NCBI GenBank assembly: GCA_002314195.1
Contig: DCCQ01000051.1
Coordinates: 1-11,202 of the forward strand
Source of the DNA: Bacteroidales bacterium UBA1077
Lineage (GTDB): Bacteria > Bacteroidota > Bacteroidia > Bacteroidales > UBA932
Direction: 5' to 3'
Length of the DNA: 11,202 nt
Positions 1 to 7,667 of this stretch are shown here, piece by piece. The position numbers and the translations under genes were made by a program. A model generated the notes under the pieces. That model was not told the DNA's origin, ran no database searches, and saw only the letters and a list, made by a program, of their open reading frames with translations. The number at the start of each line of letters is the position of its first letter. The first letter of the stretch is position 1.

Positions 1-300
1 GACTATGACGGATGTGGAGAATATGTCCTTGAGCCTGACTTCATCGTTTTTTCCAAGTTCCACTGTCAAGAAACGGCTTATGGCAGACGCCAAAGAACCC
101 GTCAGCAAGGAACACATCGAGACGATTCCACCAACAGCGCCATACACACCAAAGTCGGTCTCCCCCAAGGCGTTGAGAACGACTCTGGACGTATAGAGTC
201 CTATCGCCATCAGCAGGAACATGCGGAAGTACAGCGCGAGGGTGTTCTTGGCTATCCTCCTGCTGTTCTCTGAGATCTGTCCCGTCGGCCTGTCACTCAT
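1..300 (-). CDS. Wzx-type polysaccharide flippase, N-terminal part (truncated by window edge)
   Basis: Reading the minus strand from the ATG at 300, an open frame of exactly 100 codons runs off the left edge without a stop. It begins MSDRPTGQISENSRR, followed by hydrophobic stretches (about residues 19-36, 48-60) and the segment SRVVLNALGETDFGVYG. This N-terminus is typical of Bacteroidota polysaccharide-biosynthesis membrane proteins of the MATE/MOP flippase superfamily, which move lipid-linked sugar units across the inner membrane for O-antigen or capsule assembly. The gene starts 34 bases after the stop of the epimerase gene and reads the same way, so the two are probably co-transcribed as the edge of a surface-polysaccharide locus. 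The family call rests on the first 100 residues only, and the sugar specificity cannot be judged. Confidence 0.8.
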   Translation of the reverse strand, partial: MSDRPTGQISENSRRIAKNTLALYFRMFLLMAIGLYTSRVVLNALGETDFGVYGAVGGIVSMCSLLTGSLASAISRFLTVELGKNDEVRLKDIFSTSVIV

Positions 301-334
301 ACCCTACACTTGCTTGACGAGCATATTCAATGGC

Positions 335-1363
335 TTACTTCAATGGATTGAGGTCGCTCTTGTACCACTCCATGAAGAGGCGGATGCCATCGTGGAGGGA
401 GGTGCCTGGCCTGTAGCCGAGTTCGGTTTCCAGTTTTGTGGTGTCGGCGTTGGTCTGGTAGACATCGCCGGCCTGCATCGGGAGGAAAATCTTCTGGGCG
501 GGCTTGCCGTAGGCCTGCTCGATCTCGCTGATGAAATCCATGAGCTTAACCGGATGCGAGCAGCCGATGTTGTAGACTTTCGCAGGGACTTCGTGAGCAC
601 ACTCCTCTGCCTTCGGGGCATGGTCAATCACACAGATTGTACCTTCCACGATGTCATCCACATAGGTGAAGTCGCGGATCATGTCTCCGTTGTTGAAGAC
701 CTTTATCGGCTCACCCTTGGCTATGGCCGAGGCGAAAAGCATCGGGGACATGTCCGGGCGGCCCCACGGGCCATAGACCGTGAAAAAGCGAAGTCCGGTG
801 GAGGCAAAGCCATAGAGTTTTGAATATGAATGAGCCATCAGTTCGTTGGCCTTCTTGGTTGCTCCATAGAGGCTTACCGGACAGTCGGCTTTGTCGTTCT
901 CAGAGAACGGAACCTTTTCGTTCAGCCCGTAAATCGAGCTGGAAGATGCATAGACCAGATGCTCCACGCCGAAATTGCGGCATGCCTCAAGAATATTCAG
1001 AAATCCGTGAAGGTTGCTTTCAAGATAGACGTAAGGGTTTGTGATTGAATATCTCACACCGGCCTGGGCGGCCAGATTGACAACTCTCTCAAACTTCTCG
1101 CTCTCGAACAGGGCATCCAGCGCGGCCTTGTCGCAGATGGACATCTTGACAAACCGGCAGTTCTGAAACCTTCCGCTCACGGTCACAACACCGTCCTCAA
1201 ACGGTCCGTCGAAACCGTTCTCCTTAAGTCTTCCGTACTTGAGACGGACATCATAGTAGTCATTGATGTTGTCCAGTCCGACAACATCATCCCCTCTTTC
1301 AGCAAGCCTTGCCATCAGCCTTGAGCCGATGAATCCGGCAGCTCCGGTCACGAGTATCTTCAT
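335..1363 (-). CDS. NAD-dependent epimerase, UDP-glucuronate 4-epimerase type
   Basis: This 342-residue extended short-chain dehydrogenase/reductase probably interconverts UDP-glucuronate and UDP-galacturonate in the cytoplasm, feeding acidic sugars into capsule or O-antigen synthesis. The Rossmann glycine motif GAAGFIG is at residues 7-13, followed by the NAD-binding region with LDNINDYYDVRL. The catalytic triad region shows ASSSSIYG (139-146) and the YxxxK pair Tyr166 and Lys170 in SLYGATK. The GPWGRPDMSP segment near 198-207 is characteristic of the UDP-glucuronate 4-epimerase branch rather than GalE or dTDP-glucose dehydratase. Length is normal for the family and the ATG at 1363 gives the expected N-terminus MKILVTG. 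It lies directly upstream of the flippase gene. The SDR assignment is secure. The exact substrate is inferred from sequence resemblance. Confidence 0.88.
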   Translation of the reverse strand: MKILVTGAAGFIGSRLMARLAERGDDVVGLDNINDYYDVRLKYGRLKENGFDGPFEDGVVTVSGRFQNCRFVKMSICDKAALDALFESEKFERVVNLAAQAGVRYSITNPYVYLESNLHGFLNILEACRNFGVEHLVYASSSSIYGLNEKVPFSENDKADCPVSLYGATKKANELMAHSYSKLYGFASTGLRFFTVYGPWGRPDMSPMLFASAIAKGEPIKVFNNGDMIRDFTYVDDIVEGTICVIDHAPKAEECAHEVPAKVYNIGCSHPVKLMDFISEIEQAYGKPAQKIFLPMQAGDVYQTNADTTKLETELGYRPGTSLHDGIRLFMEWYKSDLNPLK

Positions 1364-1415
1364 ATCAGATCAGTTTTATTTGTAAACGGTTAACATTGTC
1401 TTAACCGAAAGTCTA

Positions 1416-1423
1416 CAAATATA
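1416..1423 (-). promoter_or_regulatory. Candidate -7 promoter element for the epimerase-flippase genes
   Basis: The minus strand reads TATATTTG, an exact match to the Bacteroidota -7 consensus TAnnTTTG, about 52 bases before the epimerase ATG. A -33 TTTG at the usual spacing is poor; the closest is TTGG near 1447-1450. It sits in the 98-base gap between mtgA and the epimerase gene, which supports separate transcription of the polysaccharide genes. Confidence 0.5.
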
Positions 1424-1425
1424 AC

Positions 1426-1449
1426 AAAAACGATGGGAATTACATCCCA
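1426..1449 (-). terminator. Weak candidate intrinsic terminator after mtgA
   Basis: On the minus strand, just after the mtgA stop, TGGGA and TCCCA (1449-1445 and 1438-1434) can pair around a six-base loop, followed closely by a run of five T (1430-1426). The stem is only five base pairs, so termination may be inefficient. The element lies just upstream of the -7 box of the next gene, as a boundary between two transcription units would. Confidence 0.35.
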
Positions 1450-1461
1450 ACAGCTTCTAAA

Positions 1462-2172
1462 TCATTTGTGATAGACCCAGTCAGGGTAGCCGATCTTGGA
1501 CTCAAGGGCGGCGATGTCACCGGCTCGGCGGCTGATGTAGGCGGACGGCTTACCGGCATTACGTTTCTGCGGATTAGGGAGACAGGCGGCGATCAGGCAG
1601 GCCTGACGTCGCGTAAGTTTGGCAGCGGAAGTCCCGAAATGATGCTCCGCCGCGGCCTCGGCACCGAATATTCCCTTGCCCATCTCAGCCACGTTCAGGT
1701 AAACTTCCATTATTCTTTGCTTGTCCCAAAGAAGTTCTATCAGGACAGTGAAATATGCCTCGAAACCTTTACGGATCATGGATTTGTGAGGAAGAAGAAA
1801 CACATTCTTCGCAGTTTGCTGGGAGATCGTGCTGCCACCCCGGCGGCGACGTCCGATCTCATATTCCTTTTGCGCCTGTTTGATCGCCTTCCAGTCGAAA
1901 CCATTGTGCATGTCGAAGAGGTTGTCCTCGCTAGCGATAACGGCGCGCGCCATTTCCGGAGAAATCCTCTCATAGGACACCCAAATCTTATGAATATGAT
2001 AGTTCTTGTCACCACTGTACTCAATCGTCCTTTGAATCATCAGAGGAGTGACATAGACAGGACACCATCTCAGAATAAGAACCCAAAGGAATGTCAGCGC
2101 AAAAAAAGCCAACGGCAACTTGATCAGAAGCAGCCGCAATATTCGCCCCCACAAAGTTCGGTTATTATTCAT
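1462..2172 (-). CDS. mtgA: Monofunctional biosynthetic peptidoglycan transglycosylase
   Basis: This 236-residue inner-membrane enzyme polymerises lipid II into glycan strands on the periplasmic side. A single N-terminal transmembrane helix spans about residues 13-36, followed by a GT51 domain. Visible motifs are the SEDNLF segment with catalytic Glu82, GGSTISQQ at 112-119, RKGFE at 134-138 with the likely second catalytic glutamate, and KQRIMEVYLN at 151-160. There is no transpeptidase domain and the length is that of stand-alone MtgA, not a truncated class A penicillin-binding protein. The first eight bases of the gene overlap the end of the GNAT-like gene, so its translation is probably coupled to that gene and its transcription probably comes from the purC promoter. 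Confidence 0.93.
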   Translation of the reverse strand: MNNNRTLWGRILRLLLIKLPLAFFALTFLWVLILRWCPVYVTPLMIQRTIEYSGDKNYHIHKIWVSYERISPEMARAVIASEDNLFDMHNGFDWKAIKQAQKEYEIGRRRRGGSTISQQTAKNVFLLPHKSMIRKGFEAYFTVLIELLWDKQRIMEVYLNVAEMGKGIFGAEAAAEHHFGTSAAKLTRRQACLIAACLPNPQKRNAGKPSAYISRRAGDIAALESKIGYPDWVYHK

Positions 2173-2632
2173 ATTCAGTTAGTTTCAATCTAAACTTCAG
2201 ACTTTTGCCGCCACCGGGGAATATCTTTGTCCCCTCTTCCGTGAAGCCTAATTTCCGATAGACATCACCGTCCGACCAAGACGCGTCGGCATAACTCATC
2301 ACATCGTCCGGTCTGACTTCCTCTATGAACGCCTTCAAGAGTTTGCCCATTCCGCCATCGACTCCGATCCCTTCCAACGAAGCATACCGGATCCATTCGC
2401 ACGAACGGATGTCCTTGTCACCTTTTCTCCAGACTCTCGGAGAGGAGAAGCCGGCTACTGCGACCAATGTGCCTGAAGGAATATCCTCGCCTCGGACAAC
2501 GTACAGGCCATAGAGATGGCGGCAGCGGGTGTACCCTAAACGGTGAAAGGATTGGAGGAACGGTTCGGCGACCGTCCTGTCAATCCTTCGCACCTCGCAG
2601 TTGCGGGCGTATATTCGTTTCAGGCCGTCCAA
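2165..2632 (-). CDS. GNAT-fold, Mom-like putative acyltransferase
   Basis: This 155-residue protein resembles small GNAT-fold proteins common in Bacteroidota and in phage genomes (the Mom-like group). The most telling stretch is residues 80-130: CEWIRYAS, then GGMGKLLKAFI (93-103), SYADASWSDG (113-122) and YRKLGF (125-130). It has no signal peptide or membrane segment and is presumably cytoplasmic. The best start is a TTG at 2632, only three bases after the purC stop. No ATG exists before residue 95, and an in-frame stop, which is purC's own, blocks any upstream start. Non-ATG initiation coupled to purC termination is therefore likely. The gene overlaps mtgA by eight bases. Substrate and role are unknown; the fold call is by motif resemblance only. 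Confidence 0.7.
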   Translation of the reverse strand: MDGLKRIYARNCEVRRIDRTVAEPFLQSFHRLGYTRCRHLYGLYVVRGEDIPSGTLVAVAGFSSPRVWRKGDKDIRSCEWIRYASLEGIGVDGGMGKLLKAFIEEVRPDDVMSYADASWSDGDVYRKLGFTEEGTKIFPGGGKSLKFRLKLTEYE

Positions 2633-2635
2633 AAG

Positions 2636-3577
2636 TTATTTCAAGCCCTCAAGGCAAGCCTTGACGTTGGCCTCGATGGTTTCGGCGGAATATTCAGTCT
2701 TCCCGAACTTGTCCCCGGTGATGTGCTCGTAGAGTTCAATGTAGCGGTCAGAGATCCCAGTCACAACCTCCGGAGTCATCTCAGGCACTTCCTGTCCCTC
2801 CTGTCCCTGAAAACCATTGGCCATCAGCCACTCACGGACAAACTCCTTGGAAAGCTGCTTCTGATGCTCACCCTTGGCAAGCCTCTCCTCGTAACCATCC
2901 GCGTAGAAATACCTGGACGAATCCGGAGTGTGGACCTCGTCCATCAGGTAGATCTGGCCGTCCTTCTTGCCGAACTCGTACTTGGTGTCCACGAGAATCA
3001 GTCCGTGCTGGGCCGCAATCTCGCAGCCACGCTTGTAGATGGCTCTCGTGTAGGCCTCCAGCTTCTCGTAGTCCTCGCGTCCGACAAGTCCCCGGGCGAT
3101 GATTTCCTCCTTGGAGATGTCCTCGTCATGTCCTTCGGCGGCCTTTGATGTCGGGGTCACAAGAGGCTCCGGGAATTTCTGGTTCTCAACCATCCCGTCT
3201 GGCATCTGAACTCCGCAGATTGTCCTCTTCCCGGCCTTGTACTCCCTCCAGGCATGACCTGCGAGATAGCCTCGGATGACCATCTCAACCTTGAACGGCT
3301 CGCACTTGTAGCCAACGGTGACGGACGGATCCGGTACAGCGACCTTCCAGTTAGGAAGAATGTCAGATGTGGCGTCAAGGAACTTGGCCGCGATGCGGTT
3401 CAGCACCTGTCCCTTGTACGGAACACCCTCCGGCAGAACCACATCAAACGCTGAAATCCTGTCCGTGACAACCATCACGAGATACTTTCCGTCAATGTCG
3501 TAGACATCACGTACCTTACCGACATACTTTCCAACCTGTCCCGGCAAGTTGAAATCGGTTTTTACAATCGCTTTCAT
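2636..3577 (-). CDS. purC: Phosphoribosylaminoimidazole-succinocarboxamide (SAICAR) synthase
   Basis: This 313-residue cytoplasmic enzyme joins CAIR and aspartate with ATP to make SAICAR in de novo purine synthesis. Recognisable segments from the N-terminus are GKVRDVYDIDGKYLVMVVTD, the RISAFD motif, EMVIRGYLAGHAWREY, PLVTPTSKA, ILVDTKYEFG and the MDEVHTPDSSRYF signature. The length fits the longer yeast-like form usual in Bacteroidota rather than the roughly 240-residue form of E. coli. I chose the ATG at 3577, giving MKAIVKTDF; a GTG at 3643 would add 22 residues that do not resemble the family. It is the first gene of a tight minus-strand set with the GNAT-like gene and mtgA, and an 84-base leader separates it from recX. 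Confidence 0.96.
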   Translation of the reverse strand: MKAIVKTDFNLPGQVGKYVGKVRDVYDIDGKYLVMVVTDRISAFDVVLPEGVPYKGQVLNRIAAKFLDATSDILPNWKVAVPDPSVTVGYKCEPFKVEMVIRGYLAGHAWREYKAGKRTICGVQMPDGMVENQKFPEPLVTPTSKAAEGHDEDISKEEIIARGLVGREDYEKLEAYTRAIYKRGCEIAAQHGLILVDTKYEFGKKDGQIYLMDEVHTPDSSRYFYADGYEERLAKGEHQKQLSKEFVREWLMANGFQGQEGQEVPEMTPEVVTGISDRYIELYEHITGDKFGKTEYSAETIEANVKACLEGLK

Positions 3578-3594
3578 ATCTATTGAATTAAGTT

Positions 3595-3656
3595 CGACTT
3601 TCTGACTAATGTTTCCTGAATCAGCGAAGACACAGGTCCTCACCTTTCCGAAGTCG
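3595..3656 (-). promoter_or_regulatory. Possible structured leader upstream of purC
   Basis: In the minus-strand sequence before purC, CGACTT (3656-3651) can pair with AAGTCG (3600-3595). These enclose a six-pair hairpin with one G-U pair, GAGGAC and GUCUUC around the loop CUGU (3641-3626), and a weaker CTGA/TCAG pairing. This could fold like a three-way junction. No known riboswitch core is recognised. The outer left arm abuts the candidate -7 box, so a transcript from that promoter might lack it; the outer pairing may then exist only in read-through RNA from recX, or be chance. Confidence 0.25.
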
Positions 3657-3664
3657 CAAATTTA
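3657..3664 (-). promoter_or_regulatory. Candidate -7 promoter element for purC
   Basis: The minus strand reads TAAATTTG, matching the Bacteroidota consensus TAnnTTTG, and overlaps the recX stop codon. It would give a purC leader of about 75 bases. No good -33 TTTG is seen at the normal distance. Confidence 0.45.
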
Positions 3665-4126
3665 ACTATTCTTCTTCAATATTTCATCTACCACCGGGGC
3701 TATCTTTTCATATTCATAGCCTCTTGTCAAACCAAATTTGATCAGCTTGAACTTTTCCTGCGGGTCGCCTTTCAGAGCCCGGTACTTCGTCTCAAGCACG
3801 GAAACCATCCGATGGTCAGCCTCCTCCTGATCAACTTCCTTCAACGCCTCCGAGACAACGGCCTTGGATATACCTTTGGCGGCAAGCGCAAAGGAGATCT
3901 TCACCGGCCCCCATCCGGAAAGCCTTGCCTTCTCCCTGGCGAAAGCGGCGGCGTACCTCGAATCATCGACAAAGCGATCCTCAACGAGAGAGGCCACCAA
4001 TCTCTCAGCGGTGTCCCTGTCTCCCTCAAAGGCTGTCAGAGCCTTCCTGAATATGTCCGAGCGGCAATATTCCCTCTTCACACATTGGGCTTGAAGCCTG
4101 TCCAGAACCTTGGCGAAATCCTCCAT
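3662..4126 (-). CDS. recX: Regulatory protein RecX
   Basis: This 154-residue cytoplasmic protein belongs to the RecX family, which binds RecA filaments and modulates recombinase activity. The conserved signature is VEDRFVDDSRYAAAFAREKA followed by LSGWGPVKISFALAAKGIS, typical of the first three-helix repeat; the C-terminal part (KFKLIKFGLTRGYEYEKI) fits the last repeat. Length is normal and the ATG at 4126 lies three bases after the stop of the patatin-barrel gene, so it should be the last gene of an rlmN-patatin-recX transcript. recA lies about 3.6 kb away on the opposite strand, not in the recA-recX operon common in other bacteria. Confidence 0.9.
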   Translation of the reverse strand: MEDFAKVLDRLQAQCVKREYCRSDIFRKALTAFEGDRDTAERLVASLVEDRFVDDSRYAAAFAREKARLSGWGPVKISFALAAKGISKAVVSEALKEVDQEEADHRMVSVLETKYRALKGDPQEKFKLIKFGLTRGYEYEKIAPVVDEILKKNS

Positions 4127-4129
4127 AAA

Positions 4130-6553
4130 CTAAAAATCAAAACCAAGGCTCAGATAAAGTCCGAAGTTATGCGTGTAGCTTGACCAATGCACGTTGAAAC
4201 TCAATGGTCCCACGATAGAATTGTAAGTGTACTGGACGCCGCACCCGAAATAGTCTGTTACGCCTTCGCCCAGATTCTTGAATTCTGAAATCTCGTCACA
4301 TGTCAGCGCATAGTTAGCGATAGCCGTCAAATAATTGTTCTTCAACAATTTGAAACGCCAGTCAGTTCTCGCGACACCGAGAATTTTCTGCATCGCCGCG
4401 GCGTTATTGATTCCTATGAACGGGATCTGCTGGTCCAGATACCTGCCGGCCATGCTTCCGCCGATTGTGTTGGTGAAAGGCACAGGGACCTCGTCACCAA
4501 TAAGATAACGTATGTTAACCGATGGGATGAACGCGAATCTGTCGCCTCCCACAACTTTCTTGGCATCCAATGTCAAGGCATGGAAGTTATTGAACTTATG
4601 AGGACCTCCACCGAACACCCAATCGTATGAGACACCGAATGATTTGCCCTTGGTCGGGATGTAGGCATTGTCAAACGAGTCTTTGCGGGCATTGAAGAAG
4701 AACGTGACATAATCATTGGACAGCTGGTTGACATCATAGTCCCCGAAAGCCTGCTCGGCCATCACGGAGTTGACGTTGTAGTAGTCATTCCTGAAGCCTG
4801 TCTTCAGATAGAAAGTGGACCATGTGATGTTGGACAGGAATATCTCCTGACGGACATCCAGAAAATTGATCCTGAATCTGTTGTCACCGATGCTGAACGT
4901 GTTCCTGTCGGTGTACCGGACTCCGGCCATCAGGTTCAAAGACATTCCCTTGGGAAAAATGTATGAATATGTCAGGTTTGCGCTTGGGTTAGTCCCGACC
5001 TTTCCGGTAAAGTCCAATGACGACCCCTGGATCTTATGGACTCCGATGCCCAGGTTCACAAGCACGGAGACGATTTCCTCAGTGTCAAAACGCCCGCCGA
5101 GCCCAAGTTGGCACACTGGTCCCCTTTTGCAGTTGAACCTCAACCGGTAAGGCTCCTCGTCCCCCAACAACTCGTAGTTCACATAGTCGAACGCATTGGT
5201 GCCGAAAATTGTGGCCACCGCATCCTCGATCTCACGGTTGCCCATTCTGGAGCCAGCCCCCACTTTGATCTTGTTCATAAGGTAAAGGCTTTCCCTGTCG
5301 TCCACACCGGCTATCTCAACCCCGGAGACAAGGACCTTGCGAAGCCTTATGTCATCAGCAGGATCGTTCTGAAGGGTGGTTTTGTCCTGTCCCACCACAG
5401 CCTTGATTGAATCCAGTTTGTCCGCGACAGCCAAAGCTGCCTGATACCCACGATGAATGATAGTGTCAATGCTCCTGTCGTCAAAACTCAGCATGTTGAA
5501 CTCATGCATGTCAGGCTCTATGTTGACATCCGGGATGTCTATGTTGGACTCGAATGATGTGCGGCCAAGCATATCGATGCCAGTGTTGATGATGTCTGCC
5601 AGATTGTTGATCTCGTTGTAACTTTTATAGCCCTCGGAGAGGTTCACTCCGATCACAATGTCAGCCCCTACCTTCTTCGCGAGGTCAGTCGGGTAGTTGT
5701 TCCTCATGCCACCGTCAACCAGCACCATACCATCCACGCGGACCGGAGCGAAAAGCCCAGGAATTGACATCGTAGAGCGGAGAGCCGTGTTGAGCTTGCC
5801 TTCAGTCCAGATCTTTGCGGTGCCGGAGACAAGGTCGGTCGCCACGCATAGAAACGGAATCGGAAGATCGTAGAAATCAGTCGCGTCCTGATAACCCACA
5901 GAAAGCGAACTGAATATGTTGTTGACGTTCTGGCCATAGACCATTCCTGAAGGAAGACTGCCCAGGAGATTGTCTTTTACCATGTTCGTGGCATCCGCCT
6001 CACCGGCTCCGAAATGAATGTCTTCCACTCTGCGGGTATATTGTTGGTCAGACTCCTTCATCTGCATGAACTCCTTCCTGTCGTAAAAGAACGGGAAAGA
6101 CAAGACATATTTCTCCTTATACTTGATTGATGAATATGACAGATAATCTCTCGGTACCCTGTCGCTCAGGGCCATGTCCCAATCAATGCCTCGGATCAGC
6201 GAATCAAGGTGATCGGCGTCGTACCCCAAGGCATATATTCCACCAACCAGACCTCCCATGCTGGTCCCCATCACGACATCGACCGGCATCCCGATAGACT
6301 CCAAGTATTTGATCACACCGACATGGGCCGCACCCTTGGCCCCGCCTCCACTGAGCACCAGAGCCACAGTCGGACGATGACACACTGTCCTTATCGAATC
6401 CAGTTTATGTCTGATCTTCTCGACCCTGAGGTCTTTCCTCTCGCGCCTGGTGTCCAGCTCCGAATGCGGAATCTGGGCAGCGACCGAGAACACCGATGCG
6501 GCCATCACGGCCAACGATGCCATAAACATTCTTATCTTCGTTTCCATAGTCAT
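4130..6553 (-). CDS. Patatin-like phospholipase fused to POTRA and outer-membrane barrel (PlpD-like)
   Basis: This 807-residue protein is built like type Vd autotransporters such as PlpD and FplA: a secreted patatin lipase, a POTRA linker and a beta-barrel in one chain. A signal peptide spans residues 5-26 (basic start, hydrophobic core, SVAAQ cleavage region). The patatin domain covers roughly 62-310, with oxyanion motif GGGAKG (69-74), nucleophile Ser98 in GTSMGG (96-101) and catalytic Asp280 in DGG (280-282), so the dyad is intact. A POTRA-like segment lies at about 402-478. Alternating strands fill 480-807 and the chain ends in aromatic LSLGFDF, as for outer-membrane barrels. It probably acts on phospholipids at the cell surface or periplasm. 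The start could also be the ATG at 6547. It follows rlmN by 20 bases and precedes recX by 3. Confidence 0.9.
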   Translation of the reverse strand: MTMETKIRMFMASLAVMAASVFSVAAQIPHSELDTRRERKDLRVEKIRHKLDSIRTVCHRPTVALVLSGGGAKGAAHVGVIKYLESIGMPVDVVMGTSMGGLVGGIYALGYDADHLDSLIRGIDWDMALSDRVPRDYLSYSSIKYKEKYVLSFPFFYDRKEFMQMKESDQQYTRRVEDIHFGAGEADATNMVKDNLLGSLPSGMVYGQNVNNIFSSLSVGYQDATDFYDLPIPFLCVATDLVSGTAKIWTEGKLNTALRSTMSIPGLFAPVRVDGMVLVDGGMRNNYPTDLAKKVGADIVIGVNLSEGYKSYNEINNLADIINTGIDMLGRTSFESNIDIPDVNIEPDMHEFNMLSFDDRSIDTIIHRGYQAALAVADKLDSIKAVVGQDKTTLQNDPADDIRLRKVLVSGVEIAGVDDRESLYLMNKIKVGAGSRMGNREIEDAVATIFGTNAFDYVNYELLGDEEPYRLRFNCKRGPVCQLGLGGRFDTEEIVSVLVNLGIGVHKIQGSSLDFTGKVGTNPSANLTYSYIFPKGMSLNLMAGVRYTDRNTFSIGDNRFRINFLDVRQEIFLSNITWSTFYLKTGFRNDYYNVNSVMAEQAFGDYDVNQLSNDYVTFFFNARKDSFDNAYIPTKGKSFGVSYDWVFGGGPHKFNNFHALTLDAKKVVGGDRFAFIPSVNIRYLIGDEVPVPFTNTIGGSMAGRYLDQQIPFIGINNAAAMQKILGVARTDWRFKLLKNNYLTAIANYALTCDEISEFKNLGEGVTDYFGCGVQYTYNSIVGPLSFNVHWSSYTHNFGLYLSLGFDF

Positions 6554-6573
6554 CCTCAGATTATTTCATATTA

Positions 6574-7611
6574 TCATTTATTTCTATGCTCTCCGGCCAG
6601 CATCCCGCAGGCGGCAAGAATGTCCTCACCTCTGGAAGCCCTTATCGTGCAGGTTATTCCGTGATTGGAAAGTCTATCCCTGAAGCGTTCCATTATGATC
6701 TGCGGTGGCGTCTCGAACGGAGCGTCGGGAATCTTGTGGAAGCGGATGAGGTTCACCCTGCACTCCAGCCCGCGGAGAAGACGGATAAGAGCGTCGGCAT
6801 GACGTTTGTCGTCGTTCAGGCCGGCGAACATCGTATATTCAAAGCTGACCCTGCGCTGGCCCGTGAAGTCATATTCACGGATCGTGTCGATCACTTCCTG
6901 CACCGGCCATGCCTTCTGCACCGGCATAAGTTCCGCCCTTTCGTCCGGGAACGGGTTATGGAGGCTGACGGCGAGGTGGCAGCGGGTCGAATCAAGGTAT
7001 TTCCGAAGGTTCGGCAGGACTCCTATGGTGGAGAGTGTGATGCGCTTAGGACTCCAGCCGAATCCCCAGTCCGCCGTCAGCACCTCGATGGCCTTCATCA
7101 CATTGTCAAAATTGTCCAATGGCTCGCCCATCCCCATAAACACGGCGTTCGTCAGTTCCGCGGCCTCATCGATGGCGATGAACTGGGAAAGGATCTCCGC
7201 CACGGTGAGATTGCCATGGAATCCCTGACGCCCTGTCATGCAGAACCTGCACCCCATGCGGCAGCCAGCCTGGGAAGAGACGCAGAGGGTCTTCCTCTCG
7301 TCATCCGGAATCATCACAGCCTCGACGGCGTTGCCCTCCCCTATCGGGAAAAGATATTTCTTCGTGCCGTCTGACGAGACCTGGCAAGCCGAAGGCACGA
7401 TCACGCCGAGTGAATATTCTTCTTTAAGTCTCTCACGCCCGACCTTCGAGATGTTGGTCATCTCATCTATGCTACGGGCCTTTCGTCCGTACATCCACTG
7501 AGCGATCTGCTTGCCCGTAAAGGCTGGCAGACCGACATTCAAAGCGATTTCCTTCAATTCATCAGGTGTCTTTCCCAACAGTTGCTCCCGCATATCTTTC
7601 GAGTTTATCAT
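6574..7611 (-). CDS. rlmN: 23S rRNA (A2503-C2)/tRNA (A37-C2) methyltransferase, radical SAM
   Basis: This 345-residue cytoplasmic radical-SAM enzyme methylates C2 of adenine 2503 in 23S rRNA and adenine 37 of some tRNAs. The CxxxCxxC iron-sulfur motif is Cys117, Cys121 and Cys124 in CRMGCRFC. Cys110 in TLCVSSQ and Cys335 in ILAACGML correspond to the two further cysteines needed for the methyl-cysteine mechanism. FMGMGEPLDNFDNV (158-171) and ITLSTIGVLP (191-200) are family signatures. Length is normal and A2503-type RlmN is favoured over the resistance relative Cfr by context and overall sequence, though this is by eye. It is the first gene of the minus-strand set leading to the patatin-barrel gene and recX, and is divergent from recA. 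Confidence 0.95.
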   Translation of the reverse strand: MINSKDMREQLLGKTPDELKEIALNVGLPAFTGKQIAQWMYGRKARSIDEMTNISKVGRERLKEEYSLGVIVPSACQVSSDGTKKYLFPIGEGNAVEAVMIPDDERKTLCVSSQAGCRMGCRFCMTGRQGFHGNLTVAEILSQFIAIDEAAELTNAVFMGMGEPLDNFDNVMKAIEVLTADWGFGWSPKRITLSTIGVLPNLRKYLDSTRCHLAVSLHNPFPDERAELMPVQKAWPVQEVIDTIREYDFTGQRRVSFEYTMFAGLNDDKRHADALIRLLRGLECRVNLIRFHKIPDAPFETPPQIIMERFRDRLSNHGITCTIRASRGEDILAACGMLAGEHRNK

Positions 7612-7618
7612 TTTACTA

Positions 7619-7626
7619 CAAATTTA
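7619..7626 (-). promoter_or_regulatory. Candidate -7 promoter element for rlmN, possibly leaderless
   Basis: The minus strand reads TAAATTTG, a match to TAnnTTTG, with only seven bases between it and the rlmN ATG at 7611. If used, transcription would begin at or within a few bases of the start codon, giving a leaderless or nearly leaderless mRNA. No clear -33 TTTG is visible, so the site could be chance in an A/T-rich gap. Confidence 0.35.
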
Positions 7627-7659
7627 GTGAAAAATAACGCTGGATTGGACGTAATTTTA

Positions 7660-7667
7660 TATCTTTG
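7660..7667 (+). promoter_or_regulatory. Candidate -7 promoter element for recA
   Basis: TATCTTTG matches the Bacteroidota consensus TAnnTTTG, 55 bases before the recA ATG. A -33 TTTG is not obvious at the usual spacing. A short palindrome overlaps its 3' half (7663-7675), and a five-pair hairpin GGCGA/TCGCC (7675-7690) lies in the predicted leader. Confidence 0.5.

Noticed and set aside
221..823. 200-codon plus-strand open frame
   Set aside because: It lies antisense to the epimerase gene and has no recognisable domain; the minus-strand product has full SDR motifs.
1468..2193. 241-codon plus-strand open frame
   Set aside because: It mirrors mtgA, whose GT51 motifs are intact on the minus strand; the plus-strand protein looks like antisense translation.
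3578..3643. 22-residue N-terminal extension of purC from a GTG
   Set aside because: The extension does not resemble PurC, and the ATG at 3577 gives the normal family start and leaves the candidate leader non-coding.
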